The notes: generated from the letters alone by a model not told the origin. Counted from the first letter of the stretch, positions 27,738 to 36,868 are shown. The stretch: 38,510 nucleotides of DNA from Pseudomonadota bacterium (GCA_018262095.1 JAGTRW010000040.1:1-38510), one strand, 5' to 3'. Numbers and translations are program-made.

Positions 27738-28616
27738 ATGAGCGAAGCGAATACCTCTGGCGATTCGAATGAACTCGAGGCTTTGTTCGATAGCATTGCC
27801 GGCGCCAGCGCGGTGCCGTCACCAGCGCCGGTGGCAGCCCCTGTGGCGCCGCGACCTTCGTTGATGCAGCAGGCCCGGGAAAGCGATGGCTTGACCGACG
27901 ATTCGCAGGATTTGCAGGCCTTGTTCGATTCGATCGCCGAGCAGCAGGCGGCGTCTGTCGCCGCCCCCGGCGGTGTCGAGAGTTCTCGGGAATCGGACGA
28001 ATGGCCGGTTCAGAAAAAAGTGTTTACGCAGGTGGGGCAGATGGCCAGGCAATTGCACGACACTCTCGGCGACCTGGGCTACGACAAGCTCATTGAAAAA
28101 ACGGTCCATGCGCTTCCTGATGCGAAAGATCGGCTGGCGTACATCGCCAATCTCACCGAGCAGGCGGCGTGCAAGGTCTTGAATGCCACCGATATCGCCA
28201 ACCCGCTGCAGGAAGAGCTTGAAGCCGGAGCGTCCCTGCTCGGTGCCAAGTGGGACCAGCTCTTTGCCAACCAGATGGGGGTTGACGATTTCAGGTTGCT
28301 CGCCGCCGAAACCCATGCTTTCCTCAAGAACGCCGTGCCACAGCGGACCACCGCGACCAAGGAGCAACTGCTCGAAATCATGATGGCACAGGACTTTCAG
28401 GATCTGACCGGTCAGGTCATCAAGAAAGTGGTTGCGGTGGCGCAGGAACTGGAGTCGCAACTGATGTCGGTGCTCATCGAAACGATGCCCGGAGAAAAAC
28501 GTACCGACTCCGTCAATAGCTTGCTAAACGGGCCAGTGATCAATGCCGAAGGGCGTACCGACGTCGTTGGAAGTCAGCAGCAGGTCGACGATCTGCTCGG
28601 CAGCCTAGGATTCTAG
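27738..28616 (+). CDS. cheZ: CheY phosphatase CheZ with extended N-terminus
   Basis: The 292-residue product is longer than the E. coli protein of 214. The core from about residue 90 is a long four-helix-bundle protein with the catalytic motif QDFQDLTGQ, matching E. coli D143 and Q147. It ends in VDDLLGSLGF, the C-terminal peptide that holds CheY. The first 90 residues are disordered-looking and contain the motif ELEALFDSIA (12-21) and again DLQALFDSIA (58-67), separated by a Pro/Ala stretch. These resemble both the CheZ C-terminal peptide and the FliM N-terminal EIDALLN motif that binds CheY. The extra motifs may give more CheY contacts; that is inference. The gene follows cheY directly and precedes cheA by 10 bases. 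Confidence 0.94.
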   Translation: MSEANTSGDSNELEALFDSIAGASAVPSPAPVAAPVAPRPSLMQQARESDGLTDDSQDLQALFDSIAEQQAASVAAPGGVESSRESDEWPVQKKVFTQVGQMARQLHDTLGDLGYDKLIEKTVHALPDAKDRLAYIANLTEQAACKVLNATDIANPLQEELEAGASLLGAKWDQLFANQMGVDDFRLLAAETHAFLKNAVPQRTTATKEQLLEIMMAQDFQDLTGQVIKKVVAVAQELESQLMSVLIETMPGEKRTDSVNSLLNGPVINAEGRTDVVGSQQQVDDLLGSLGF

Positions 28617-28626
28617 GGGGTTCAAT

Positions 28627-30522
28627 ATGAGTGATTTTTCCGGAATGGAAGACCTGCTGCAGGATTTTCTGCAAGAGGCCAGTGACCTTCTCTCCGACGT
28701 CGACAACAAGCTGGTCGATCTGGAGCGGGACCCGCATGACCGTCGTTTGCTTAACGACATCTTTCGCGGGTTTCACACCGTCAAGGGCGGCGCGGGTTTC
28801 CTCAATGCCACCGAGTTGGTGACGCTTTGTCACTTGACCGAGAATCTTTTCGACCAGTTGCGCAACGGCGAAATGGCGTTGACGCCCGAACTGATGGATA
28901 CCATCATGGCCGCGACTTCCGGCGTTCGCAATATGTTCGGCGAGCTCGCGCAGGCTTCGTTGCCGCGTCCCGCCGAGCCGCACGTGATCGCCGCGTTGCG
29001 CGCCGCGCTTGAGGGTGAGCACGTCGAGCCGGCCGTCGATCCGGCACCGGTCGCGGCGCCAGCGCCTGATGCGCCGGCACAAGCCGCTGGCAAGGCCGGC
29101 GAGCCGGACTGGCAGGTGCTGCATGCGGCGGTGAGCGGTCAGGCGACGCCGGCGCCGGTTGAGGTCATCAAGGCCGCAGCTCCGGCGGTGCAGCTGACGC
29201 CCCACTTTCCGCCGGAAGGCCGGCGCGAAGTCGACAAGCCGGCCGTGGCGGCTACCGCGCCGACCGGTGGCCGACGCACCGAGGAAAAAGCGATTGCGCG
29301 CGAATCGACGATCCGCGTCGATACCGCGCGACTCGATCAGGTGCTCAACCTCTCGGGCGAAATCGGCCTGACCAAGAACCGTCTGACCAGTCTGCGTGCC
29401 GACATTCTTGCCGGGCGCAACGATTCGGATACCCTGCACGCGCTCGACCAGGCGGTCAGCCAGCTCGATCTGCTGGTCTCCGATTTGCAGAATTCGGTGA
29501 TGAAAACCCGGATGCAGCCGATCGGCCGGCTGTTCCAGAAATACCCGCGGATTGCTCGCGACCTGGCGCGGCAGCTCGGCAAGGACGTCGAGTTGGCGCT
29601 GATCGGCGAGGAAACCGAAGTCGATAAGACGATGATCGAGGATCTGGCCGATCCGCTGGTGCACCTGGTGCGCAATGCGGTCGACCACGGCATCGAGTCT
29701 CCGGCCGAGCGCCTGGCCGCCGGCAAGCCGGCGAAGAGCATCGTTCGCCTCGAGGCACGCCAGGAAGGCGATCACATCGTGCTGATCATCGCCGATGACG
29801 GTCGCGGCATGAGTCCTGAGCGAATCCGCGCCAAGGCCATCGAAAAGGGAATCATCAAGGAAGAAGAGGCCAATACGCTGGACGACCGGCAGAGCCTCAA
29901 TCTGATCTTCCTGCCCGGTTTTTCGACGATGGCGCAGGCTTCTGCGGTGTCGGGCCGCGGCGTCGGCATGGATGTGGTCAAGACCAACATCCAGAAGCTC
30001 AACGGTTCGGTCGAGATTCGTTCCGAGCCAGGCAAGGGGTCGGTCTTCATCATCTCGCTGCCGCTGACCCTGGCCATTCTGCCGGTGCTGCTGGTGCTGC
30101 TCGGCGATCAGCCGTTCGCGCTGCCGCTGTCGATGGTTCGCGAAATTCTGCCGATCGACAAGAGCAAGATGCAGGAGGTCGGCGGCAAGGAAACGCTGGT
30201 CGTGCGCGGTGAGGTGTTGCCGGTGGTCGCGCTGTCTCGCCTGCTTGGCTGGCCGCAATTGAAGGTTCCCGAGTACGGCGTCCTGATGCAGACCTCGGAG
30301 CGCAGTTTCATCCTCTCGGTCGACAGCTTTGCCGGGCGCGACGACGCGGTGATCAAATCGCTCGACGACTTCCGCCCGCGCGGAGTGGCTGGCGTGACGA
30401 CGCTTTCCAACGGCCAGATCGTGCTGATTCTGGACATGAAGGAGTTGCTGGTCGATCTTAATGCGCATATCGATCGCGAATTGGGCGTCAGGCAGTCGAA
30501 GTCGCTTGAGCTTTACGTATAA
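28627..30522 (+). CDS. cheA: Chemotaxis histidine kinase CheA
   Basis: The product has 631 residues. The P1 HPt domain (1-105) carries H50 in FRGFHTVKGGAGF. A long Ala/Pro-rich linker (about 120-220) stands where P2, the CheY/CheB docking domain, would be. The P3 dimer helices (about 228-300) start at STIRVDTARLDQVL. The P4 kinase domain has LVHLVRNAVDHGIE, DDGRGM and GRGVGMDVV. The P5 CheW-like domain occupies about 500-631. CheA phosphorylates itself on H50 and passes phosphate to CheY and the CheV receivers. The lack of a recognisable P2 fits the receiver-less CheB nearby. It is the last gene before the terminator at 30546. Confidence 0.95.
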   Translation: MSDFSGMEDLLQDFLQEASDLLSDVDNKLVDLERDPHDRRLLNDIFRGFHTVKGGAGFLNATELVTLCHLTENLFDQLRNGEMALTPELMDTIMAATSGVRNMFGELAQASLPRPAEPHVIAALRAALEGEHVEPAVDPAPVAAPAPDAPAQAAGKAGEPDWQVLHAAVSGQATPAPVEVIKAAAPAVQLTPHFPPEGRREVDKPAVAATAPTGGRRTEEKAIARESTIRVDTARLDQVLNLSGEIGLTKNRLTSLRADILAGRNDSDTLHALDQAVSQLDLLVSDLQNSVMKTRMQPIGRLFQKYPRIARDLARQLGKDVELALIGEETEVDKTMIEDLADPLVHLVRNAVDHGIESPAERLAAGKPAKSIVRLEARQEGDHIVLIIADDGRGMSPERIRAKAIEKGIIKEEEANTLDDRQSLNLIFLPGFSTMAQASAVSGRGVGMDVVKTNIQKLNGSVEIRSEPGKGSVFIISLPLTLAILPVLLVLLGDQPFALPLSMVREILPIDKSKMQEVGGKETLVVRGEVLPVVALSRLLGWPQLKVPEYGVLMQTSERSFILSVDSFAGRDDAVIKSLDDFRPRGVAGVTTLSNGQIVLILDMKELLVDLNAHIDRELGVRQSKSLELYV

Positions 30523-30545
30523 AACGTAGTTAAAACAAACGACTA

Positions 30546-30576
30546 GACAGGGGGCTTCGGCTCCCTGTCTTTTTTT
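30546..30576 (+). terminator. Strong intrinsic terminator after cheA
   Basis: A 10-bp stem (GACAGGGGGC and GCTCCCTGTC, one G-U pair) is closed by a C-TTCG-G tetraloop and followed by seven T. This is a textbook Rho-independent terminator 24 bases after the cheA stop. It separates the chemotaxis run from the flhB operon. Confidence 0.95.
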
Positions 30577-30644
30577 GTGCGTCAATCCGTCGTGTTGCGG
30601 GCGCGCTACTATTCTAGAATCAATGTAAATAAACTCTCATACCT

Positions 30645-30673
30645 CTTTATTTTTTATGGTTTTTTTATATAAT
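30645..30673 (+). promoter_or_regulatory. Putative promoter of the flhB operon in an AT-rich island
   Basis: TATAAT at 30668-30673 is a perfect -10 element, with a poor -35 (CTTTAT) 17 bases upstream. The island at about 30600-30690 is strikingly AT-rich in this GC-rich window, with runs of T before the -10. It sits between the terminator and flhB, 27-32 bases before the flhB ATG. No sigma-54 or sigma-28 consensus is visible. Confidence 0.5.
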
Positions 30674-30699
30674 ACCCCCTAATTAATTGGATCCCGCTG

Positions 30700-31839
30700 A
30701 TGGCCGAAGAAAGCGATCTCGAAAAAACAGAGCCAGCGTCTTCCAGACGCCTGGAGCAGGCACGCGAGGAGGGGCAGGTTCCCCGCTCGCGCGAGATCGG
30801 TGCTTTTTTGATTTTGATGGTTTCGGCCAGCGCTTTCTGGTTCGTCGGCCCCTGGATGATGCAGCGCACTGCGGCGATTGTCAGGCGTGGCCTGATCCTT
30901 GAGGAGCCGATGGCGCGCGACCCCCAGTTCATGCTGGTGCGGCTCGCCGATCTGTCGCTTGACGCCTTGCTGTCCTTTGCACCGCTGCTGTTGGCGCTGG
31001 TCATCGCCGCGCTGGCTTCGCCTTTTCTTCTCGGCAGCTGGAATTTCTCGCTCAAGGCGATCACCCCCGACCTCGGCCGCCTCGATCCGCTCAAGGGGCT
31101 GGGTCGGCTGGTCTCCTGGAACGGTCTGCTCGAACTCGTCAAGGCCATCGCCAAGGTCCTGTTGGTCGGCGGCGTTGCGGTCTGGGTGTTGTGGCGCCAG
31201 CGCAACGACATCTTTGCGCTTTTTGGGCAGAGCGTCGATGCCGGCCTGTCGAGCGCCGGCCACCTAGTCAGCTATAGCTTCCTGATGATCGTCCTGACGA
31301 TGCTCTTGATCGTTGCCATCGATGTGCCGTTCCAGCTCTGGCAATACTACGACAAGCTCAAGATGAGCAAGGACGAGGTCAAGCAGGAAGGCAAGGAAAT
31401 GGAAGGCAATCCCCAGGTCAAGGGGCGTATCCGGCAATTGCAGCGCGAGGCGGCGCGCAAGCGCATGATGGGCGCGGTACCGACCGCCGACGTGATCGTC
31501 ACCAACCCGACGCACTTTGCGGTGGCCTTGGCCTACAAGAGCGGCATGGGCGCGCCCAAGGTGTTGGCCAAGGGCATGGGCGATATCGCGCTCAAGATTC
31601 GCGAAATCGGCGCGCAGAGCGGCGTGCCGATGCTCGAGGCGCCGCCGCTGGCACGCGCGCTTTATCGTCACGCCGAACTCGATCAGGAAATTCCGGCGGC
31701 GCTCTACGCGGCGGTCGCCGAAGTGTTGGCTTACGTCTTTCAACTCAACACCTGGCGGCAGGTCGGCGGCAGCTATCCGACGCCGCCGCGTTCGATTGCC
31801 GTTCCCGCCGAGCTGGTGCCGGAGCTGATCAATGGCTAA
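30700..31839 (+). CDS. flhB: Flagellar export gate protein FlhB
   Basis: The 379-residue inner-membrane protein has four helices (about 30-50, 88-110, 140-165, 185-210) and a cytosolic C-terminal domain. The self-cleavage motif N269-P270-T271-H272 is present at the same numbering as in Salmonella FlhB, where cleavage after N269 switches export from rod-hook to filament substrates. The charged N-terminus (EESDLEKTEPASSRRLEQAREEGQVPRS) is typical. The last 8 bases overlap flhA, indicating coupled translation. The ribosome binding site (GGA) is weak. Confidence 0.96.
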   Translation: MAEESDLEKTEPASSRRLEQAREEGQVPRSREIGAFLILMVSASAFWFVGPWMMQRTAAIVRRGLILEEPMARDPQFMLVRLADLSLDALLSFAPLLLALVIAALASPFLLGSWNFSLKAITPDLGRLDPLKGLGRLVSWNGLLELVKAIAKVLLVGGVAVWVLWRQRNDIFALFGQSVDAGLSSAGHLVSYSFLMIVLTMLLIVAIDVPFQLWQYYDKLKMSKDEVKQEGKEMEGNPQVKGRIRQLQREAARKRMMGAVPTADVIVTNPTHFAVALAYKSGMGAPKVLAKGMGDIALKIREIGAQSGVPMLEAPPLARALYRHAELDQEIPAALYAAVAEVLAYVFQLNTWRQVGGSYPTPPRSIAVPAELVPELING

Positions 31840-33916
31840 CGCGACGCTCTCGCTGCAGCGTTTCCTGGGGCGCGACAACCTGCAGCAACTGGCTGGACCG
31901 GTGCTGATCCTGCTGATCCTGTCGATGATGGTGCTGCCGCTGCCAGCGTTCATGCTCGACCTGTTTTTTACCTTCAACATTGCCATTTCGGTGATCGTCA
32001 TGCTGGTCGCGATCAACGTGATGAAGCCGCTCGATTTCTCGGTCTTCCCGACCGTGCTGCTGATTACCACGCTGTTGCGCCTGTCGCTCAACGTCGCTTC
32101 GACGCGCATCGTGCTGCTCGAAGGGCATACCGGCCCGGGCGCAGCCGGTCAGGTGATCGAGGCTTTCGGTCACTTCCTGGTCGGTGGCAACTACGCCGTC
32201 GGCATCGTTGTTTTTGCGATTCTGGTGATCATCAATTTCGTCGTGATCACCAAGGGCGCCGGCCGCGTCGCCGAAGTTGCGGCGCGCTTCACGCTCGACG
32301 CGATGCCGGGCAAGCAGATGGCGATCGACGCCGACCTCAACGCCGGATTGATCGGCGAGGACGAAGCGCGCAAGCGTCGCGCGACGATTGCCGACGAGGC
32401 CAATTTCTTCGGCTCGATGGACGGTGCGTCGAAGTTCGTTCGTGGCGACGCCGTCGCCGGCATCCTGATCATGTTCATCAACGTCATCGGCGGCCTCTTC
32501 GTCGGCGTGCTGCAACACAATCTCGATCTGGGCGCCGCGGCCAAGACCTATACGCTGCTGGCGATCGGCGACGGCCTGGTGGCGCAGATTCCGGCGCTGA
32601 TCATCTCGATTGCCGCGGGCATGGTGGTGACGCGGGTCGGCGACACGCAGGATATCTCGCAGCAGTTCCTCACCCAGCTCTTCAACAATCCGCGCGTACT
32701 CGGCCTCGCGGCGGCGATCATCGGTCTGCTTGGCCTGATTCCCGGCATGCCCAATTTCGTTTTCCTGCTGCTCGCCACCGTTCTGGGCACGCTGGCGTGG
32801 GACATGGACCGCCGCGCGCGCACCGTCAAACCGGTCCCGGTGGCCGCGGCGCCGGTGGTGGCGACCGAGTCGCAGGAAGCGAGTTGGGCCGACGTGGCGC
32901 CGCTCGACGTGCTCGGCCTGGAAGTCGGCTATCGGCTGATTCCGCTGGTCGACAAGGCGCAGGATGGTGAGTTGCTGCGCCGCATCCGCGGCATCCGCAA
33001 GAAGTTCGCTCAGGAAGTCGGTTTTTTGGTCTCGCCGGTGCATATTCGCGACAACCTCGAGCTTAAGCCCAACGCCTACCGGATTCTGCTCAAGGGAGTC
33101 GAGATCGGCCAGGGCGAGGCTTTCCCCGGCAATCTGCTGGCGATCAACCCGGGACGCGTTGCCGGGCAATTGCCGGGTACCGCGACCAAGGATCCGGCCT
33201 TCGGTTTGCCCGCGGTGTGGATCGACAACGCCTTGCGCGACCAGGCGCAGGCTTATGGCTATACCGTCGTCGATGCCAGTACGGTGACGGCGACGCATCT
33301 CAATCACCTGATTCTGTCTAATGCCGCTGAACTGCTTGGGCGTCAGGAAACGCAGGCGCTGCTCGATCACCTGGCCAAGGAGATTCCCAAGCTGGTCGAA
33401 GACCTGGTGCCCAAGGTGCTGCCGCTCGGCGTGTTGCAAAGAGTGTTGCAGAACCTGCTCGCCGAAGACGTGCACATCCGCGACATGCGCACCATCATCG
33501 AGACGCTCGCCGAAAGCGCGGTGCGCTCGCAGGATCCAGAGACGCTGACGACGCAGGTGCGCATCGCGCTGGGTCGCTCGATCATCCAGCAGCTCTACCC
33601 GAGTGGCGCCGAAATGCAGGTGATGTCGCTCGATCCACAACTCGAACGCGTGCTGCTGCAGGCCATCGCCGGTGCCGGCGAGCACGCCAGCATCGAGCCG
33701 GGGCTCGCCGAGACGCTGATCCGCGAAACCTCAGCTGCGGCACAGCGCCAGGAGGAACTCGGTTTGCCCTCGGTGCTGCTGGTTCCCGGCAATCTTCGTC
33801 TGCTGCTGTCGCGTTTCCTGCGACGCGGCATTCCTCAATTGAAGGTGCTCGCCCACGGCGAAGTGCCTGAAACGAAAATAATCAAGGTCACCTCGATCAT
33901 TGGAGGTAGGGTATGA
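31832..33916 (+). CDS. flhA: Flagellar export gate protein FlhA
   Basis: The 694-residue FHIPEP-family protein has about eight membrane helices in the first 320 residues, with the conserved cytosolic loop (GRVAEVAARFTLDAMPGKQM, then DADLNAGL) between helices. A large C-terminal cytosolic domain (about 350-690) forms the nonameric ring that receives chaperone-substrate complexes. It is the proton-driven export engine of the flagellar type III system. The length matches the family. It overlaps flhB by 8 bases and flhF by 4. Confidence 0.97.
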   Translation: MANATLSLQRFLGRDNLQQLAGPVLILLILSMMVLPLPAFMLDLFFTFNIAISVIVMLVAINVMKPLDFSVFPTVLLITTLLRLSLNVASTRIVLLEGHTGPGAAGQVIEAFGHFLVGGNYAVGIVVFAILVIINFVVITKGAGRVAEVAARFTLDAMPGKQMAIDADLNAGLIGEDEARKRRATIADEANFFGSMDGASKFVRGDAVAGILIMFINVIGGLFVGVLQHNLDLGAAAKTYTLLAIGDGLVAQIPALIISIAAGMVVTRVGDTQDISQQFLTQLFNNPRVLGLAAAIIGLLGLIPGMPNFVFLLLATVLGTLAWDMDRRARTVKPVPVAAAPVVATESQEASWADVAPLDVLGLEVGYRLIPLVDKAQDGELLRRIRGIRKKFAQEVGFLVSPVHIRDNLELKPNAYRILLKGVEIGQGEAFPGNLLAINPGRVAGQLPGTATKDPAFGLPAVWIDNALRDQAQAYGYTVVDASTVTATHLNHLILSNAAELLGRQETQALLDHLAKEIPKLVEDLVPKVLPLGVLQRVLQNLLAEDVHIRDMRTIIETLAESAVRSQDPETLTTQVRIALGRSIIQQLYPSGAEMQVMSLDPQLERVLLQAIAGAGEHASIEPGLAETLIRETSAAAQRQEELGLPSVLLVPGNLRLLLSRFLRRGIPQLKVLAHGEVPETKIIKVTSIIGGRV

Positions 33917-35229
33917 ACGTCAGGAAATTTGTCGCCGCCACGGCGCGCGATGCGTTGCACAAGGTCAAGGAACTGCTCGGGCCTGATGCGATCATCCTGT
34001 CCAACCGAGCGATTCCCGGCGGCGTCGAGATCATGGCGGTGGCGGCCAGCGAAATGGATTTGATCATTCCGACCAAGGCCGACGTGCGGCCGGACGACTA
34101 CACGGTTCGCCTGTCGTCGGCGCAGCCCAGCGCGCCTGCCCGGGGGGCACCGTCGGCGCCGACCAGGGCGGCGCACGTGCCGCCGCCCTTGCCACCGCTG
34201 ATGCCGCGCCCGGCGCCGCAGATCGACCGGCCGCCTGAACCGGCGCCGGGCGTTGCGAAGCCGCAGGCCGAGATCGTTCCGGCCGAGGTGATGGACGAAA
34301 TCCGCTCGCTGCGAAAAATGTTCGAACAACATCTGGCCGGTGTCGCCTGGGGTGAAACGGCGCGTTCCGAGCCGGTCAAAACCGAGATCCTGCGGCAGAT
34401 GCTCGACGCCGGGTTTTCGCCCAGGTTTGCGCGCGACCTGCTCGCCGAACTGCCGCGTGACCTCAATGCCATGGAGGCACTGGCCTGGGTCAAGGGCGGC
34501 GCCGATCGTTCGTTGCTGACGATCAACGCCGACAACGACATCGTCGATCGCGGCGGAATCTACGCGCTGGTCGGTCCGACCGGCGTCGGCAAAACGACCA
34601 CTACCGCCAAGTTGGCAGCGCGTTGTGTGCTGCGTCATGGCGCCAGCAAGGTCGCGCTGGTGACCACCGACGGCTATCGTATCGGCGCCCACGAGCAGTT
34701 GCGAATCTATGGCCGAATCCTCGGCGTCTCGGTGCACCTCGTCAAGGACGCCGACGAGCTCAAGCAGACGCTCGTCGACCTGCAGCACAAGCACATGGTG
34801 CTGGTCGATACGATGGGAATGAGCCAGCGCGACCGAATGGTCGGCGAGCAGGTGGCGATGTTCGGCAACAGCCAGGTCAAGCGCCTGCTGCTGCTTTCGG
34901 CGACCGGACGCGGCGATACCCTCGACGACGTGGTGCGTGCTTATGACGGCCCGGATCTGGCCGGCTGCATCCTGAGCAAGGTCGACGAGGCGGCCAGTCT
35001 GGCTTGCGCGATCGACGTGATCATCCGCCACGGCCTGCGCCTGCACTACGTTTCCAACGGCCAGCGGGTGCCTGAAGATCTGCACCTGCCCAACCGCGCC
35101 TACCTGTTGCACCGTGCGTTCAAGGACCTGCCCGAGATCTCGCCGCACCGTCTTGACGGCGTCGAGCCCGGGCTGATGATGGCCAGCGCCGCTTCTGGCC
35201 TGGTTGCCGCCGGAGGCCGTCGTGGCTGA
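33913..35229 (+). CDS. flhF: Flagellar placement GTPase FlhF
   Basis: The 438-residue SRP-type GTPase has an N-terminal B domain (MNVRKFVAATARDALHKVKELLG), a Pro/Ala-rich linker (about 75-115), an N domain and the G domain. The P loop is GPTGVGKTT with K227, followed by TTDGYRIGAHEQL, the D-T-M-G region and SKVDEAAS. FlhF places the flagellum at the cell pole in bacteria with polar flagella. Together with FlhG here it predicts a polar flagellum. The start overlaps the flhA stop by ATGA, and the end overlaps flhG. Confidence 0.95.
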   Translation: MNVRKFVAATARDALHKVKELLGPDAIILSNRAIPGGVEIMAVAASEMDLIIPTKADVRPDDYTVRLSSAQPSAPARGAPSAPTRAAHVPPPLPPLMPRPAPQIDRPPEPAPGVAKPQAEIVPAEVMDEIRSLRKMFEQHLAGVAWGETARSEPVKTEILRQMLDAGFSPRFARDLLAELPRDLNAMEALAWVKGGADRSLLTINADNDIVDRGGIYALVGPTGVGKTTTTAKLAARCVLRHGASKVALVTTDGYRIGAHEQLRIYGRILGVSVHLVKDADELKQTLVDLQHKHMVLVDTMGMSQRDRMVGEQVAMFGNSQVKRLLLLSATGRGDTLDDVVRAYDGPDLAGCILSKVDEAASLACAIDVIIRHGLRLHYVSNGQRVPEDLHLPNRAYLLHRAFKDLPEISPHRLDGVEPGLMMASAASGLVAAGGRRG

Positions 35230-36115
35230 GTTTCAGGGCGATCAGGCGGCCGGATTGCGGCGCCTGTTTGGTCGCGAACAGACGCGCATCGTCACCTTCG
35301 CGGCAGGCAGCGTCGGCGTCGGCAAGAGCATTCTGGTGGCCAACCTGGCGGCGACGCTGGCGCGCCAAGGCAAGGAAGTGCTGGTCTTCGACGAGAGTAC
35401 CCGCAATAGCGTGGCGTCGTGCTACGGCGCGCTGGCGCGTCACGACCTGCTGCAAGTGATCAATCGCGAAAAATCGCTCGCCGACGTGCTGCTGACGGTG
35501 GCGCCCGGCGTGCGCGTGCTGCCGGCAGCCAAGGCGGTCAAGAAGCTCGGTCTCCTGAATGCGCAGCAACAGGATGCCTTGCTGCAAGCGATTACCGGCA
35601 TGGAGCATCCGGCCGATGTGATCCTGGTCGACGCTTCGCTCGACCATCCGCTGGGCTTTTCGCCGCTGGGCCTGGCGGCGCATGAGACGGTGATCGTCAT
35701 CTCGGCGAGCAGTGCGTCGATTACCGATGCCTATGCGCTGATCAAGAAGGTCAGCCTCGGCTACGCGCGCCGCGATTTCCGGATTCTGGTCAACCGCGCG
35801 CGGACGGCCGATGAAGCCGATGCGATCTACCGCAATATCGCCGAGCTGACGCACCGTCGTCAGCTCGCGCGCCTCAAATACGCCGGATCGGTGCCGCTCG
35901 ACGAACAGCTGCGCCATGCCGCGCGTTTGTGTCAGCCGGTGCTCGGATTGTTCCCCGAGGCGCCGGCGGCAAAGGCGTGTCGAGCGATCGCCAGCGAGCT
36001 GCTCGACTGGCCGGTGCCGGGTGAAGTGAACGGAGAAGGCGCAGGGCTCGAACAATTCGTTCAACAACTGCTACACTTGAGCCAACATATCGATCCGATA
36101 GCCATTTACGCCTGA
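35222..36115 (+). CDS. flhG: Flagellar number regulator FlhG (FleN), MinD-type ATPase
   Basis: The 297-residue ParA/MinD-family product carries the P loop GSVGVGKS (29-36) after ARGV-like beta strand TRIVTFAA. Most FlhG proteins have KGGVGKT there, with a signature lysine; here that lysine position is alanine or glycine-serine, which may change dimerisation. The switch regions lie at VILVDASLDH and SASSASITDAYALIKKV. FlhG limits flagellar number and works with FlhF. The start is a GTG at 35222 with GGAGG before it and an 8-base overlap with flhF; a TTG at 35204 is the alternative. fliA follows 12 bases later. Confidence 0.9.
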   Translation: MAEFQGDQAAGLRRLFGREQTRIVTFAAGSVGVGKSILVANLAATLARQGKEVLVFDESTRNSVASCYGALARHDLLQVINREKSLADVLLTVAPGVRVLPAAKAVKKLGLLNAQQQDALLQAITGMEHPADVILVDASLDHPLGFSPLGLAAHETVIVISASSASITDAYALIKKVSLGYARRDFRILVNRARTADEADAIYRNIAELTHRRQLARLKYAGSVPLDEQLRHAARLCQPVLGLFPEAPAAKACRAIASELLDWPVPGEVNGEGAGLEQFVQQLLHLSQHIDPIAIYA

Positions 36116-36127
36116 CTGTTCCAATCC

Positions 36128-36868
36128 ATGTATAACGCTGCGGGTCAGATCAACAAGGACCAACTGGTACAACGCTTCGCTCCGCTCGTCAAGCGCATCG
36201 CTTACCATCTGATGGCACGCTTGCCGTCGAGCGTCCAGGTCGACGACTTGGTGCAGAACGGCATGATGGGTCTGCTCGATGCCATCAACCGCTTCGAGGC
36301 GGGCATGGGGGCGCAGTTCGAAACCTATGCCGCGCAACGCGTGCGCGGCGCCATGCTCGATGGCCTGCGCGAGAACGACTGGTTGCCGCGCAGCCTGCGT
36401 CGCGATTTTCGCCGCATCGAAGTGGCCATCTCCCAGCTCGAACAGGAGCACGGGCGCGCGCCCAGCGAGCAGGAACTCGCCGTGGCGCTCGACATGACGC
36501 TGGCCGACTACCAGAAGATGCTGCAGGATGCGCGCGGCCATCAGCTCATCTCATTCGAAGATCTGGTCGAGGACGGCGACGAAGATTTCCTCGAGCGACA
36601 TCTGACCGACCACACCAGCGAGCCGTCGAAGATTCTCGAAGACGAAGGCCTGCGCCAACTGCTGGTTGCCGGCATCGAAGCACTGCCCGAGCGCGAAAAA
36701 CTGATGATGGCCTTGTATTACGAGCAGGACCTGAACCTGCGGGAAATCGGAGAAGTCATGGGCGTAACCGAGTCGCGTGTCTGTCAGCTACACACTCAGG
36801 TCGTCGCCCGCTTGCGCGCGCGGATTTTTGCCGGCCCCGGAGCAAAGAAAGCCAAGCGCAATGGATAA
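36128..36868 (+). CDS. fliA: Flagellar sigma factor FliA (sigma 28)
   Basis: The 246-residue product has sigma region 2 (about 15-85; RIAYHLMARLPSSVQVDDLVQNGMMGLLDAINRFE, YAAQRVRGAMLDGLRENDW), region 3 (about 95-160) and region 4 (about 185-240; LPEREKLMMALYYEQDLNLREIGEVMGVTESRVCQLHTQV). FliA directs RNA polymerase to late flagellar, motor and chemotaxis genes and is held by FlgM until the hook is complete. No flgM is in the window. The last 8 bases overlap motC. The position after flhG is the usual one in polar-flagellar operons. Confidence 0.97.
   Translation: MYNAAGQINKDQLVQRFAPLVKRIAYHLMARLPSSVQVDDLVQNGMMGLLDAINRFEAGMGAQFETYAAQRVRGAMLDGLRENDWLPRSLRRDFRRIEVAISQLEQEHGRAPSEQELAVALDMTLADYQKMLQDARGHQLISFEDLVEDGDEDFLERHLTDHTSEPSKILEDEGLRQLLVAGIEALPEREKLMMALYYEQDLNLREIGEVMGVTESRVCQLHTQVVARLRARIFAGPGAKKAKRNG

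Noticed and set aside
28540-30585. Minus-strand frame of 681 codons opposite cheA
   Set aside because: cheA on the plus strand is certain. The antisense product has no motif and runs across the terminator region.
31829-33685. Minus-strand frame of 618 codons opposite flhA
   Set aside because: The product is a shadow rich in His, Arg and Asp; flhA explains the coding signal fully.
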